The notes under the pieces were generated by a model. The model was given only the letters and a program-made list of their open reading frames with translations. It was not told the origin of the DNA and did no database searches. From JANYLB01 sp963837715 (lineage in GTDB: Bacteria > Actinomycetota > Acidimicrobiia > IMCC26256 > JANYLB01): a DNA stretch of 64,000 nucleotides. The stretch is from contig CAWIOF010000004.1 of the NCBI GenBank assembly GCA_963837715.1, forward strand, positions 372,001-436,000, read 5' to 3'. Shown here piece after piece: positions 24,120-33,058 of this stretch (position 1 is the stretch's first letter; each line of letters opens with the position of its first letter). Made by a program: the position numbers and the translations under genes.

Positions 24120-26081
24120 TCAGTCGAGCAGCTCGAAGTCCCCCGGGTCGGGCCGGAGGGTGCGCTGCCAGTAGTCGAGGAGTGTGAACGGCCAGTTCTG
24201 CGCGACCCTGCCGGTCTCGTTCTTGTACCAACTGCTCACGTCGGAGGCGCCCCACGCCATCGCGCGGTTCTCCGCGTCGACGAGCCGGTTGAACTCGTCG
24301 TGCACGTCGGGCCTCACGTCGAGCGCGCGGTGCTTGCCCTCGAGCAACAACTTCAGGCACCCGACGATGTAGCGCACGCCGCACTCGGAGAAGTAGATGA
24401 TGCTGCCGTTGATCACGATGTTCGTGTTCGGGCCGTAGAGACAGAACAGGTTCGGGAACTGCGGCACCGTGATCCCGAGGTACGCGCGCGCGTCGCCCGC
24501 CCAGTGCTCGTGCAGGTCGAGCCCACCGCGCCCGGTGACCTGCATCGGGGCGAGGAACTTCGACGCCTCGAAGCCGGTTCCGTAGATGATCACGTCGACG
24601 ACGTGCTCCTGACCGTCGACGGTCTCGATCCCTTTCGGTGTGATCCGGGCGATCGACTCGGTGACGAGCGCGACGTTGTCGCGCTTCAGGGCCTTGGCCC
24701 ACACCCCGTTGTCGCGCAGGAGCCGCTTCCCACCGGGCGGGTACGTGGGGATCACGTGGGGGAGGAGGTCGGGTCGGTCGGCGAACTCCGCTTCGAGGTA
24801 GCCGGTCAGCATCACCCGGAGGAACTCGTTCATCCCGCTGACCGACCCGAGCGACTGGTCCCACGACTCGTCGACGCGTACCGCTTCGATCGCGGCGTCG
24901 CCCATGCGCCAGAAGATCCAGAAACGGTTCCACTCGCTGTACGACGGCACGTGCGCATACAGCCAGCGCAGGCCGGGTGCGACCGCATCGTGGTAGTCGA
25001 CGGTCGGGCCGAGCCACGGAGGCGTGCGTTGGAAGAGCGTGAGATTGCCGACGGTCGCCGCGATCTCGGGAACGAACTGCACCGCGCTCGCGCCGGTGCC
25101 GATCACCGCGACCCGCTTGCCCGCCAGGTCGACCGAGTGGTCCCACCGGGCCGAGTGGAACGCAGTGCCCTCGAACGAGTCGATGCCTTCGATATGGGGA
25201 TACAGCGGCCGGTTCAACTGGCCGACCGCGCTGATCACCGCGTCACACTCGATCGTCGCCTCACGGCCCGACTCGTCGCGGGTGCGCACCGTCCACCGTC
25301 GCTCGGTGTCGGACCAGTCTGCCGAGAGGACCTCGGTCCCGAAGCGGACGTGATCACGGATCGCGAACGCGTCGGCGCAGTCGCGGAAGTACTCGTGCAG
25401 TACCGCTTGGGTCGAGAAGTGGAACGGCCAGTCGTGGCGCTGGGCGAACGAGTAGCTGTAGTTGTGGTTCGGGTTGTCGACCCGACATCCGGGATAGGTG
25501 TTCTCCAACCAGGTGCCGCCGACGTCGGCGTCCTTCTCGACCACGACGAAGGGGATGTCGGCCTGCTGGAGGCGGTGGGCGGCGAGGATGCCCGACATCC
25601 CCGCGCCGATGATCACGACGGAGAAGTCGCGGTCGGGCGCAACCTCGCCGAGGCGCCAGTCGGGCGCGCGATGGTCGCGGTCGCGCACCGCGAGCTCCTC
25701 GGAGAGCAGTGGAAGATAGGCGTCGAGGCCGGTCTCGCCGACGGTGTGCTCCATGATGCGCAGGAGGTCGTCGGCGGACGGCGGTGCCGCCGGGATGCTG
25801 CCGCCGTCGCGGAACCCCACGAGCACGTCGAGGGCGAGTGCACGCGCCCTCGCGAGCTGCTCGTCGGTGAGGCCGCCCTGGGGCAGGGCGGCCGCGAGCA
25901 GCGGATCGGGCCGGAGATCGTCGCGCAGCAGCGACAGGTCGCCGGTCAGGTACGCGAGAGCAGGGAGGAGCGGCGGGATCTCGGCGTCGGCGAGGGCCGC
26001 GGCGATCTCGTCGTCGCCGACCGTGATCGGTGCACACGCGGCAACGAACGGACTCGACGTGAAGGTCTCGGCTTCGCTCAT
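24120..26081 (-). CDS. Baeyer-Villiger-type flavin monooxygenase
   Basis: 653 residues: an extra N-terminal domain of about 140 residues, then a class B flavin monooxygenase. FAD-binding GAGMSG near residue 158, the BVMO fingerprint F-x-G-x-x-x-H-x-x-x-W-(P/D) as FEGTAFHSARWD, and NADPH-binding GTGASA are present. It inserts oxygen next to a ketone, giving an ester or lactone. The long N-terminus is like that of the large cyclic-ketone/steroid BVMOs. ATG overlaps the TetR stop (ATGA), so regulator and enzyme are translated together. Confidence 0.93.
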   Translation of the reverse strand: MSEAETFTSSPFVAACAPITVGDDEIAAALADAEIPPLLPALAYLTGDLSLLRDDLRPDPLLAAALPQGGLTDEQLARARALALDVLVGFRDGGSIPAAPPSADDLLRIMEHTVGETGLDAYLPLLSEELAVRDRDHRAPDWRLGEVAPDRDFSVVIIGAGMSGILAAHRLQQADIPFVVVEKDADVGGTWLENTYPGCRVDNPNHNYSYSFAQRHDWPFHFSTQAVLHEYFRDCADAFAIRDHVRFGTEVLSADWSDTERRWTVRTRDESGREATIECDAVISAVGQLNRPLYPHIEGIDSFEGTAFHSARWDHSVDLAGKRVAVIGTGASAVQFVPEIAATVGNLTLFQRTPPWLGPTVDYHDAVAPGLRWLYAHVPSYSEWNRFWIFWRMGDAAIEAVRVDESWDQSLGSVSGMNEFLRVMLTGYLEAEFADRPDLLPHVIPTYPPGGKRLLRDNGVWAKALKRDNVALVTESIARITPKGIETVDGQEHVVDVIIYGTGFEASKFLAPMQVTGRGGLDLHEHWAGDARAYLGITVPQFPNLFCLYGPNTNIVINGSIIYFSECGVRYIVGCLKLLLEGKHRALDVRPDVHDEFNRLVDAENRAMAWGASDVSSWYKNETGRVAQNWPFTLLDYWQRTLRPDPGDFELLD

Positions 26082-26785
26082 GCGCCACGCTCCTCGGAAT
26101 CGTCGGGCTCGCGATCCGCCGGCCGGGCCCGCCCGGCCGCGATCGCGACAGCAGTCTCGCCCAGCGCGAGGAAGAGTGCGGTGGCGTCGTCGACGAGCTG
26201 CTCGCGGGTGAGGACGATGCGGCCGTCGAGCCAGCCGATGAGCAGCTCGCTGAACCCACCCACCAGGATCGCGGCCCCGACCCGGCCGATCTGCTCACCC
26301 TCCGGAGGTGCGCCGAAGCGCGCGGCCGCATCCACCGCGACGATGTCGGCGAGGGTGTGGCCGGTCTCGACCCGGCGGCGGTTCAGGGCCTCGTTGTCGA
26401 GGGCCTCGGCGTAGAGGACGCGGCCCCGTCGACGGTCTTCGTCGACGAAGGCGACGATCTGCCCGATCGCGGCGCGGGTCTGGGAGCGGTGGTCGGTCGG
26501 CGCGCCGTCCATCGAGTGCACGACCGCGGCGGTCAGCTGGTCGACGAGCCGGTCGTAGACCGCCACCATCAGCTCGTCGAGGTCGGTGAAGCTCTCGTAG
26601 AAGTAGCGCGGGTTGAGCCGGGCCCGCGAGCAGACCGATCGGACGGTCGTGCGGGCCGAGCCCTCGGTGCCCATGATCTCGAACGCGGCATCGAGCAGGA
26701 GCGCGCGACGCTCCACGAGTCGGTCGGCGGGGCTGACCCCCACCCACCGGTTCCGGGCCCGGGACGACGACGTCGTGGTTGGCAA
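26078..26785 (-). CDS. TetR-family transcriptional regulator
   Basis: 235 residues. The N-terminal helix-turn-helix is seen in RTTVRSVCSRARLNPRYFYESFTDLDEL (residues about 45-72); the rest is a helical ligand domain. It probably represses its own operon with the BVMO and the divergent FAD gene. A TTG start at 26785 is implied because TATGGT ends 8 nt upstream on the minus strand; GTG starts further in are possible. The start assignment is therefore less sure than the family. Confidence 0.88.
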   Translation of the reverse strand: MPTTTSSSRARNRWVGVSPADRLVERRALLLDAAFEIMGTEGSARTTVRSVCSRARLNPRYFYESFTDLDELMVAVYDRLVDQLTAAVVHSMDGAPTDHRSQTRAAIGQIVAFVDEDRRRGRVLYAEALDNEALNRRRVETGHTLADIVAVDAAARFGAPPEGEQIGRVGAAILVGGFSELLIGWLDGRIVLTREQLVDDATALFLALGETAVAIAAGRARPADREPDDSEERGA

Positions 26786-26793
26786 CAGCCGTT

Positions 26794-26803
26794 ACCATAA
26801 TCT
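26794..26803. promoter_or_regulatory. Overlapping divergent -10 boxes
   Basis: ACCATAATCT fits ANNNTANNNT: the minus strand reads TATGGT toward the TetR gene and the plus strand reads TAATCT toward the FAD protein gene, sharing the central TA. Same geometry as at 62171-62180. Confidence 0.55.
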
Positions 26804-26887
26804 AGGTTGGCCGGTGACAGCCCGTGTCGGCCGGGTGACGACATCCCGCCGAGAACAGCGACACCGTGCGAGAAGGGTCGGAGGGTC

Positions 26888-28306
26888 GTGGCGGAGCGGA
26901 TCGTCGTGGTCGGTGGCGGGGTCGGCGGGCTCGCGGCTGCGCTGGCGCTCGGCCGTTCCGGCCACGCCGTGACGCTCCTCGAGTCGGATCCACTCGACAT
27001 CGCCGCCGACGCCGAGGCCGCGTTCGACGCGGAGCGCCGCGGCGCGCCCCAGGTGCACCAGACCCACGGGTTCCTCGCCCGGATCGTGGTCGAGCTCCGC
27101 GACCACTTCCCCGATGTGCTCGACGCTCTCCTCGCGGCCGGTTGCACGACGATGCCGGCGGTCCCCGACTACGGCGACCCCCAGCCCGGCGATGCCGACC
27201 TCGCCGCCCTGATCGTCCGACGCACCACCTTCGAGTGGGTGTTGCGTCAGGCGGTCGTCGCCGAAGCCGGCATCGAGACGCGCACCGGCGTGCACGTCAC
27301 GGGAGTGACAGGTGCGCCGACTTCGTGGTCCGACGGCATCACCGTCGTCGACGGGGTCGAGCTCGACGACGGCACCCACCTCGCCGCGGCGGGCGTGGTC
27401 GCGGCGACGGGTCGGCGTGGCCCCATCCCCGACTGGCTCGGCGCGATCGACGTCGAGGTGCAGGAGACGATCGTCGAGAGCGGGCTCATGTACCTCTCGC
27501 GGTGGTACCACCTGCCCGAGGGCTCGCTGGCGGAGCTCGACCCGAAGCTGCTCGGTGACCTCGGGTTCGTGAAGTACATCGCGGTGCCGGGCGACGGATC
27601 GACGCTCTCGGTCACGCTCGCGATCCGGGCCGACGATCACGACCTGCGCGTCGCCCTCTCCGATCCCGACCGGTTCGAGCTCGCCTGTCGGTCCCTGCCC
27701 GGCCCCGACCAGTTCTTCACCAACGGGTCGCTCGAGCCGCGTGGGCCGGTTCGCCCGATGGCCGGTCTGCTGAACCGCATCCGGCGGTTCGTCGACGACG
27801 ACGGTCGACCGGTCGTGCTCGGCTTCCACGTGATCGGCGACGCGCACACGTGCACGAACCCGCTCTACGGGCGCGGGTGCTCGCTGGCGGTGGTCCAGGC
27901 GGTGCTCGTCGCCGAGGCATTCACGGCGCACCCCGACGACGCGACCGCGCGCGCGGTCGCGTACGAGGCCGGGAGTCGACGCGAGGTCGAACCCTGGTAC
28001 GAGGTCGCGGTGCAGATGGACCAGCTCGGCGCGGATCCGAACAGTCCCGGCATCGCCGGACCCGGCGGCAAAGCGCTCGCCGCTGTCTTCGTCGCGGCCG
28101 CGACGGATCCCGTCATCGGCCGTGGCCTCGCCCGGTTCTGGAACCTGCTCGCGACCCCGACCGATCTCATGTCCGACGCCGAGCTGCTCACGCGCATGGC
28201 TGCGGTCATGGCCGACCCCGACGCGTATCCGGTGCCGGACCGCGCCGGACCGTCGCGCCGCGAGCTCCTGGCCGCGATCACCACCGACGCGCCGACCGCG
28301 GCCTGA
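26888..28306 (+). CDS. FAD-dependent oxidoreductase
   Basis: 472 residues. The N-terminal dinucleotide motif is VVGGGVGGLAAALALGRSGH, and the FAD-pyrophosphate region reads GDAHTCTNPLYGRGCSLA, as in aromatic hydroxylase/geranylgeranyl-reductase-type flavoproteins. It probably oxidises or hydroxylates an intermediate of the neighbouring pathway. GTG at 26888 is preferred (GGAGGG just upstream; AGAAGG 11 nt upstream). It is followed after 12 nt by the epoxide hydrolase, forming an operon. Confidence 0.86.
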   Translation: MAERIVVVGGGVGGLAAALALGRSGHAVTLLESDPLDIAADAEAAFDAERRGAPQVHQTHGFLARIVVELRDHFPDVLDALLAAGCTTMPAVPDYGDPQPGDADLAALIVRRTTFEWVLRQAVVAEAGIETRTGVHVTGVTGAPTSWSDGITVVDGVELDDGTHLAAAGVVAATGRRGPIPDWLGAIDVEVQETIVESGLMYLSRWYHLPEGSLAELDPKLLGDLGFVKYIAVPGDGSTLSVTLAIRADDHDLRVALSDPDRFELACRSLPGPDQFFTNGSLEPRGPVRPMAGLLNRIRRFVDDDGRPVVLGFHVIGDAHTCTNPLYGRGCSLAVVQAVLVAEAFTAHPDDATARAVAYEAGSRREVEPWYEVAVQMDQLGADPNSPGIAGPGGKALAAVFVAAATDPVIGRGLARFWNLLATPTDLMSDAELLTRMAAVMADPDAYPVPDRAGPSRRELLAAITTDAPTAA

Positions 28307-28318
28307 GAGGGGACGACG

Positions 28319-29290
28319 GTGTCCGATTCCGAGATCACCTCACGGACGCTCACCGTCGGTGACGTCGAGCTGCAGGTCACCGAGGCCGGGAGCGGTCCGC
28401 TCGTCGTTCTCGCCCATGGATTCCCCGAGCTCGCCTACTCGTGGCGCCACCAGCTCCCCGCGCTCGCCGCGGCGGGGTACCACGCAGTTGCGCCCGACCA
28501 ACGTGGCTACGGGCGGTCGAGTCGCCCCGAGCCGATCGAGGCCTACGACGTCGTCGCACTCACCGGCGACCTCCTCGCCCTGCTCGACGACCTCGACGAG
28601 GAGCGCGCCGTGTTCGTCGGGCACGACTGGGGCGCGCTGCTCGTCTGGCAGCTCGCGCTGCTCGCACCCGAACGGGTCGCCGGCGTGGTCGGGATGAGCG
28701 TGCCGTTCATGCCGCGCCCGGCGATGCCGCCCATCGAGTTGTTCCGCCAGGTCCTCGGCGACGCGTTCTTCTACGTCGTCTACTTCCAGGAGCCCGGCGT
28801 GGCCGACGCCGACCTGGCCCGTGATCCGCGGGAGACGATGACCCGCATGCTCGCGGGCATGTCGGAGGGCGGCGACACGCCCGACTTCAGCCAGGCGCTC
28901 GCGAACGACGGTCGTGGTTTCGTCGACCGGCTCCCGGTCTCCGCCGGCCTCCCGGAGTGGTTGAGCCAGGCCGAGCTCGATCACTACGTGGACGAGTTCA
29001 CCCGCACGGGCTTCACCGGCGGCATCAACTGGTACCGCAACCTCGACCGGAACTGGGAACTCACCCCGCAGCTCGACGGCGCCAAGGTGACGGTCCCGGC
29101 GCTGTTCATCGGGGGCGCGAGCGATCCCGTGCTGCTGATGAGCCCGCCCTCGGTGATGGACGGCTGGCTCGACGACCACCGCGGAACGGTGGTCGTCGAA
29201 GGAGCCGGTCACTGGGTGCAGCAGGAGAAGCCGGCCGAGGTGAACGCCGCGCTCGTCACGTTCCTCGACGGTCTGCGTCTCCGCGCCTGA
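28319..29290 (+). CDS. Epoxide hydrolase (alpha/beta hydrolase)
   Basis: 323 residues, close to soluble epoxide hydrolase: HGFPE oxyanion motif, nucleophile in VGHDWGALLV, a ring-opening Tyr in GGINWYRNLDRNW, and the catalytic His in GAGHWVQQEKP. It would add water to an epoxide made by the P450 or a monooxygenase nearby. GTG start with GAGAGGGG about 8 nt upstream. Shares a 7-bp hairpin terminator with the convergent P450 gene. More convincing than the related enzyme at 2581. Confidence 0.9.
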   Translation: MSDSEITSRTLTVGDVELQVTEAGSGPLVVLAHGFPELAYSWRHQLPALAAAGYHAVAPDQRGYGRSSRPEPIEAYDVVALTGDLLALLDDLDEERAVFVGHDWGALLVWQLALLAPERVAGVVGMSVPFMPRPAMPPIELFRQVLGDAFFYVVYFQEPGVADADLARDPRETMTRMLAGMSEGGDTPDFSQALANDGRGFVDRLPVSAGLPEWLSQAELDHYVDEFTRTGFTGGINWYRNLDRNWELTPQLDGAKVTVPALFIGGASDPVLLMSPPSVMDGWLDDHRGTVVVEGAGHWVQQEKPAEVNAALVTFLDGLRLRA

Positions 29291-29292
29291 CC

Positions 29293-29314
29293 CCGCCGGA
29301 TCGGGTGCCGGCGG
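29293..29314. terminator. Bidirectional hairpin terminator
   Basis: CCGCCGG, 8-nt loop, CCGGCGG in the 25-nt gap between convergent epoxide hydrolase and P450 genes. Perfect 7-bp stem. Confidence 0.6.
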
Positions 29315-29315
29315 C

Positions 29316-30515
29316 TCAGCTCGGACGGAAGTTCAGGCGGAGCTCGTCGGGTCCGGCGATGCCGGTGCCCGTGCGCCACTGCGGTACGCCGTCGAGCTCC
29401 AAGTCGGGCATTCGCACCGCGAGGATCCGCAGCGCCTCTTCCATCTCGGCCCGCGCCAGATGCACTCCGAGGCAGTAGTGCGGACCTCCACCGAAGGTGA
29501 GATGACCTTCTCGCGTCGCGGTGATGTCGAACACGAGCGGATCGACGAACGCCGACTCGTCGCGGTTCGCAGACGCCACCGACACGAAGAGCACGGTCCC
29601 CGCCGGGATGAGCCAGCCGTCGATCTCCGCGTCTTCCAACGCGATGCGCGGCACACCCGAGACCGCGCCGACGAGTCGCATCACCTCGTCGACGGCCTGC
29701 GGGGCGAGATCGGGTCGCTCGCCGAGCAGCGCCCACTGCTCCGGATGGCGGGCGAATGTGAAGAGCGCCTGACCCAGCTGGTTGCGCGTCGTGTCGTACC
29801 CGGCGAACACGATGCCGGCGATCATCGAGAACAGTTCCGACGCGCTGAGGCGGTCGCCGTCGTCGGAGGCCTGCACGAGGCTCGTGACGAGATCGTCGCG
29901 GGGGTGCTCCCGCCGGTCCTCGACCATGACCTCGATGTAGGCGCCGAGCTGCGATGCGGCCTCCTCGATCTCCGCGAGGTGCGCACCCAGCTCGAGTGAG
30001 AGCACGTAGGTGAGGGCATTGCCCCACCGGGCGAAGGCGCCGTGGTCGGTCCGCGGGGTGCCGAGCACCTCGCAGATGACCTGGACCGGGTACGAGTCGG
30101 CGAACTGGGTGACGAACTCGCATCGACCGTCGGACTCGAACGCATCGACGAGCTCGTGCACGAGGCCCTGCATCATCGGCCGATGCCGGGAAGCGGCAGC
30201 CGGGGTGAAGGACCGGCTCACCAGCCGGCGGAGTCGGGTGTGGTCGGCACCCTCCGTCGCGATCACCGACGACGCGAGCATCTCCGACACGAATCCGTCG
30301 CCGACACCCTGCATCGCGACGAGGAACGGGATCGACGTGACGAAGCGCGGATCGGAGAGGACGTCGCGCGCTTCGGCGCGGCGCAGGATCGCGGCTCCCA
30401 GCGGCGTCCTGGCCACCGCGGTCTCGGCCCGGAGCGCGGCGTACAGGGGTTCCGGGTCGTCCTGCACCGCAGGATCGAAGATGTCGAGGAGCGGTGCGTC
30501 CGCCAGCGCCGGCAC
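29316..30515 (-). CDS. Cytochrome P450
   Basis: 399 residues, normal for a bacterial soluble P450. The I-helix oxygen motif is AGYDTTRNQ, the K-helix ExxR is EVMR, and the haem loop is FGGGPHYCLGVHLA with the Cys ligand. It hydroxylates or epoxidises a hydrophobic substrate and needs a ferredoxin and reductase, neither of which is encoded in the window. GTG start; AGGATG-like site just upstream. Four nucleotides after the preceding hydrolase gene, so cotranscribed. Confidence 0.95.
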   Translation of the reverse strand: MPALADAPLLDIFDPAVQDDPEPLYAALRAETAVARTPLGAAILRRAEARDVLSDPRFVTSIPFLVAMQGVGDGFVSEMLASSVIATEGADHTRLRRLVSRSFTPAAASRHRPMMQGLVHELVDAFESDGRCEFVTQFADSYPVQVICEVLGTPRTDHGAFARWGNALTYVLSLELGAHLAEIEEAASQLGAYIEVMVEDRREHPRDDLVTSLVQASDDGDRLSASELFSMIAGIVFAGYDTTRNQLGQALFTFARHPEQWALLGERPDLAPQAVDEVMRLVGAVSGVPRIALEDAEIDGWLIPAGTVLFVSVASANRDESAFVDPLVFDITATREGHLTFGGGPHYCLGVHLARAEMEEALRILAVRMPDLELDGVPQWRTGTGIAGPDELRLNFRPS

Positions 30516-30519
30516 CGCG

Positions 30520-31485
30520 TCATCCTGGCAGATGGTCGGTCGACGCTCCGACCTGACGCCGGATGGCAGCAGTCACGATGTCGGGTGCCTCCAGCGGGAG
30601 CATGTGCCCGTACCCGGGGAGCTCCTGCAGCTCGGCGCCGGGGATCGCCGCGACGATCGCGTCGGCGCGGGGAGGTGGCGTGAGCGTGTCGCGCGAGCCG
30701 ATGAGCACCGTGGTCGGGACACCGATGCCTGCGATTCCCTCGACGAGATCCATTTGGGCCATCGCGACGAACCAGCCCGACCGCACCGAAGGAGGACACG
30801 CCACGAGGAGATCGCGGGTGAGGAGGAGGTCGTTGCGGTGGACGTGGACACCGAACACCCCTCGCACGAGCGCATGGCCCATCGCGCTGGTGAGGACCGG
30901 TTCGATCCACGGCCGCTCGAGGATGGCCTCCGCTCGCTGCCCCGCCCGTGTGTCGCCCTCGCCCTTCGCCGCGGTGGCGACGAGCACGACCACGCGGGCG
31001 TGCGCCGCGAACGCGTCGGGATGGTGGATCGCAAGCGACTGGATCGTCATCCCACCCATCGAGTGCCCGGCGAGGACGGCATCGCGCGCATCGACCGCTT
31101 GCAGCACCGCGGCGAGGTCGGCGCCGAGGCGGGGGATGGTGAGCCCGTCGGTTCCGATCGTCGACGAACCGTGGCCGCGCTGGTCGTAGAGCACGACCCG
31201 GTGACCCGAACGGAGCAGCCGGTGGGCGACCGGGGACCACGTCTCACGCCCTCCCATCCAGCAGTGCGCGAGCACGACCGTTGGGCCGTCGCCCGAGACC
31301 GTGACCGCGAGGGCCGCGCCGTCGTCGGTCGTCACCACCGAGAACTCACCGGCGGGGAGGATGCGATCGGCGGGCGAGCTCGGATCGACACCCTCGGCCC
31401 ACCGCCGGTCGGCTCGCCGGGCGAGCAGCACGGTCCCGAGGGCCGCGGCGGTCGCCCCGAGCGCGAGCGCGGCGCGGGCTCTCAC
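30520..31485 (-). CDS. Alpha/beta hydrolase with N-terminal anchor
   Basis: 321 residues. An N-terminal hydrophobic segment (ALALGATAAALGTVLLA) is followed by a hydrolase core with a HCWMGG oxyanion region, the nucleophile elbow GHSMGG (Ser) and a catalytic His in PGYGHMLPLE. With Ser as nucleophile it is an esterase or lipase type and could open the ester or lactone made by a BVMO. Membrane anchorage is inferred. GTG start at 31485. Confidence 0.86.
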   Translation of the reverse strand: MRARAALALGATAAALGTVLLARRADRRWAEGVDPSSPADRILPAGEFSVVTTDDGAALAVTVSGDGPTVVLAHCWMGGRETWSPVAHRLLRSGHRVVLYDQRGHGSSTIGTDGLTIPRLGADLAAVLQAVDARDAVLAGHSMGGMTIQSLAIHHPDAFAAHARVVVLVATAAKGEGDTRAGQRAEAILERPWIEPVLTSAMGHALVRGVFGVHVHRNDLLLTRDLLVACPPSVRSGWFVAMAQMDLVEGIAGIGVPTTVLIGSRDTLTPPPRADAIVAAIPGAELQELPGYGHMLPLEAPDIVTAAIRRQVGASTDHLPG

Positions 31486-31539
31486 CGCTCGACCGCCGAA
31501 CCGGCGACGCGATCGACCTCCGGCGACGCGACGAGCTCG

Positions 31540-33012
31540 TCAGCGCGCCACGTCGAACCGGCGGGTCCGGCTCCGGAACCGGAAGGTGTGCTCGGGCCAG
31601 AGCGTCGTGTTGCGCCCCTGGGCGTCGAGGTACCAGCTCGAACAGCCGCCGCTGTTCCAGACCGTGCCCGCGGCCTTGCGCCGGATCGAGTCGGTCCACA
31701 CGGCGAGCACCGGAGCGCGCAGCTCCACGCTCGCAGCCCCCGTGCGGTCCATCGTCTCGATCGCGTCGACCACGTAGGCGATCTGCGCCTCGATCATGAA
31801 CACGAGGGAGGTGTGCCCGATGCCGGTGTTCGGTCCGGCGAGGAAGAAGAAGTTGGGGAACCCCGGCACGCTCGAACCGAGGTACGCCTGCGCACCGGTC
31901 GTCGCCCACGTCGTGGCGAGACTGGTCCCCTCGCGCCCGTGGATGCGTTGCGCGATCGGGTTGTCGGTCACGCGGAACCCGGTTCCGAAGATGATCGTGT
32001 CGACCGCATGCGTGGTCCCGTCGTCGGTGACGATCCCCTCGGGTCGGATCTCGACGATCGCGTCGGTGACGACGTCGACGTTCGGCTCGGCGAGCGCGGG
32101 GTAGTAGTCGTTCGAGAGGATGAGCCGCTTGCAGCCGGGTCGGTACGACGGGGTGATCCTGGCCCGGAGATCGGGGTCGGGGACCTGCGACTCGAGATGT
32201 CGGCGGGCGAGGTGCTCCATCCGTTCGAGCGCCTTGCCGTTGCGGATCAGCGCAGTGGCCAGCACCTCCCGCGAGCCGTAGACCAGCCCCCGGATCGCCC
32301 GTTGCCACTGGGGAAGCGCGCGGAACAACCGGCGCTCGGCGTCGCGGATCGTCCGGTTGCCGTGGGGCAGCACCCAAGGGGGCGTGCGCTGGAACAGCGC
32401 GAGGTGCCCGACGCGCGGTTGGATCTCGGGCACGAACTGGACTGCCGACGCGCCAGTGCCGATCACGGCCACCCGCTCACCGGTCAGGTCGTGGTCGTGA
32501 TGCCACCGGGCCGAGTGGAACGCAGTGCCGGCGAACGAGTCGATCCCCGGGATGGCGGGGAGCGCCGGCTCGGCGAGGAACCCGTTCCCGCACACGACGA
32601 CGTCGGCCGTGAGGGATCCGACCGGTGTCTCGATCCGCCAACACTTCGCGTCGTCGTCCCACGCGGCACGCTCGACGTCGTGGCCGAAGCGGATCCGGGC
32701 GGCGACACCGTGCTCCTCCGCGGTGCGGAGGAGATAGGCCTGGATCTCCGGCTGGGGTGAGTAGGTCTCACTCCAGTCGGGGTTCGGTGCGAACGAGAAC
32801 GAGTACAGGTGTGACGGGACGTCGCACCGACAGCCGGGGTAGGTGTTGTCGCGCCATGTTCCACCGAGTTCCTGGGCGCGCTCGAGGATGACGTGCTCGA
32901 TTCCGGCGCGCGCGAGGGCGATCGACGCGCCGATACCGGCGAACCCGGAACCGATCACCGCGACGCGAACGTGCTCCCGGGATGCAGGTGCGTCGGCGAC
33001 GGGTGAGGTCAT
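31540..33012 (-). CDS. Flavin-containing monooxygenase (BVMO-like)
   Basis: 490 residues without the N-terminal extension of the enzyme at 24120. FAD motif GSGFAGIG near residue 21, fingerprint FAGTAFHSARWHH, and NADPH motif GTGASA are present; the last fingerprint position is His rather than Pro/Asp. Start ATG at 33012 has TACGGT ending 5 nt upstream (minus strand), so it is probably leaderless. It is the first gene of a minus-strand run with the hydrolase and P450. Confidence 0.92.
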   Translation of the reverse strand: MTSPVADAPASREHVRVAVIGSGFAGIGASIALARAGIEHVILERAQELGGTWRDNTYPGCRCDVPSHLYSFSFAPNPDWSETYSPQPEIQAYLLRTAEEHGVAARIRFGHDVERAAWDDDAKCWRIETPVGSLTADVVVCGNGFLAEPALPAIPGIDSFAGTAFHSARWHHDHDLTGERVAVIGTGASAVQFVPEIQPRVGHLALFQRTPPWVLPHGNRTIRDAERRLFRALPQWQRAIRGLVYGSREVLATALIRNGKALERMEHLARRHLESQVPDPDLRARITPSYRPGCKRLILSNDYYPALAEPNVDVVTDAIVEIRPEGIVTDDGTTHAVDTIIFGTGFRVTDNPIAQRIHGREGTSLATTWATTGAQAYLGSSVPGFPNFFFLAGPNTGIGHTSLVFMIEAQIAYVVDAIETMDRTGAASVELRAPVLAVWTDSIRRKAAGTVWNSGGCSSWYLDAQGRNTTLWPEHTFRFRSRTRRFDVAR

Positions 33013-33017
33013 CCCGC

Positions 33018-33051
33018 ACCGTACCGATCCGGCGGTCTCCGGCGCTACGGT
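33018..33051. promoter_or_regulatory. Divergent -10 boxes
   Basis: Minus-strand TACGGT (33018-33023) precedes the ATG at 33012 by 5 nt; plus-strand TACGGT (33046-33051) precedes the ATG at 33059 by 7 nt. Both genes look leaderless. The two boxes are separate, unlike those at 26794. Confidence 0.6.
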
Positions 33052-33058
33052 CGCCCGC

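Noticed and set aside
23268..26414. Long plus-strand open frame opposite the BVMO gene
   Set aside because: It is the antisense shadow of GC-rich coding sequence; composition is Arg/Glu/Asp-rich and no domain is visible, while the minus strand has clear FAD and BVMO motifs.
30010..32760. Long plus-strand open frame over the P450, hydrolase and flavin monooxygenase
   Set aside because: Antisense shadow of three recognisable enzymes; no start signal or family pattern.
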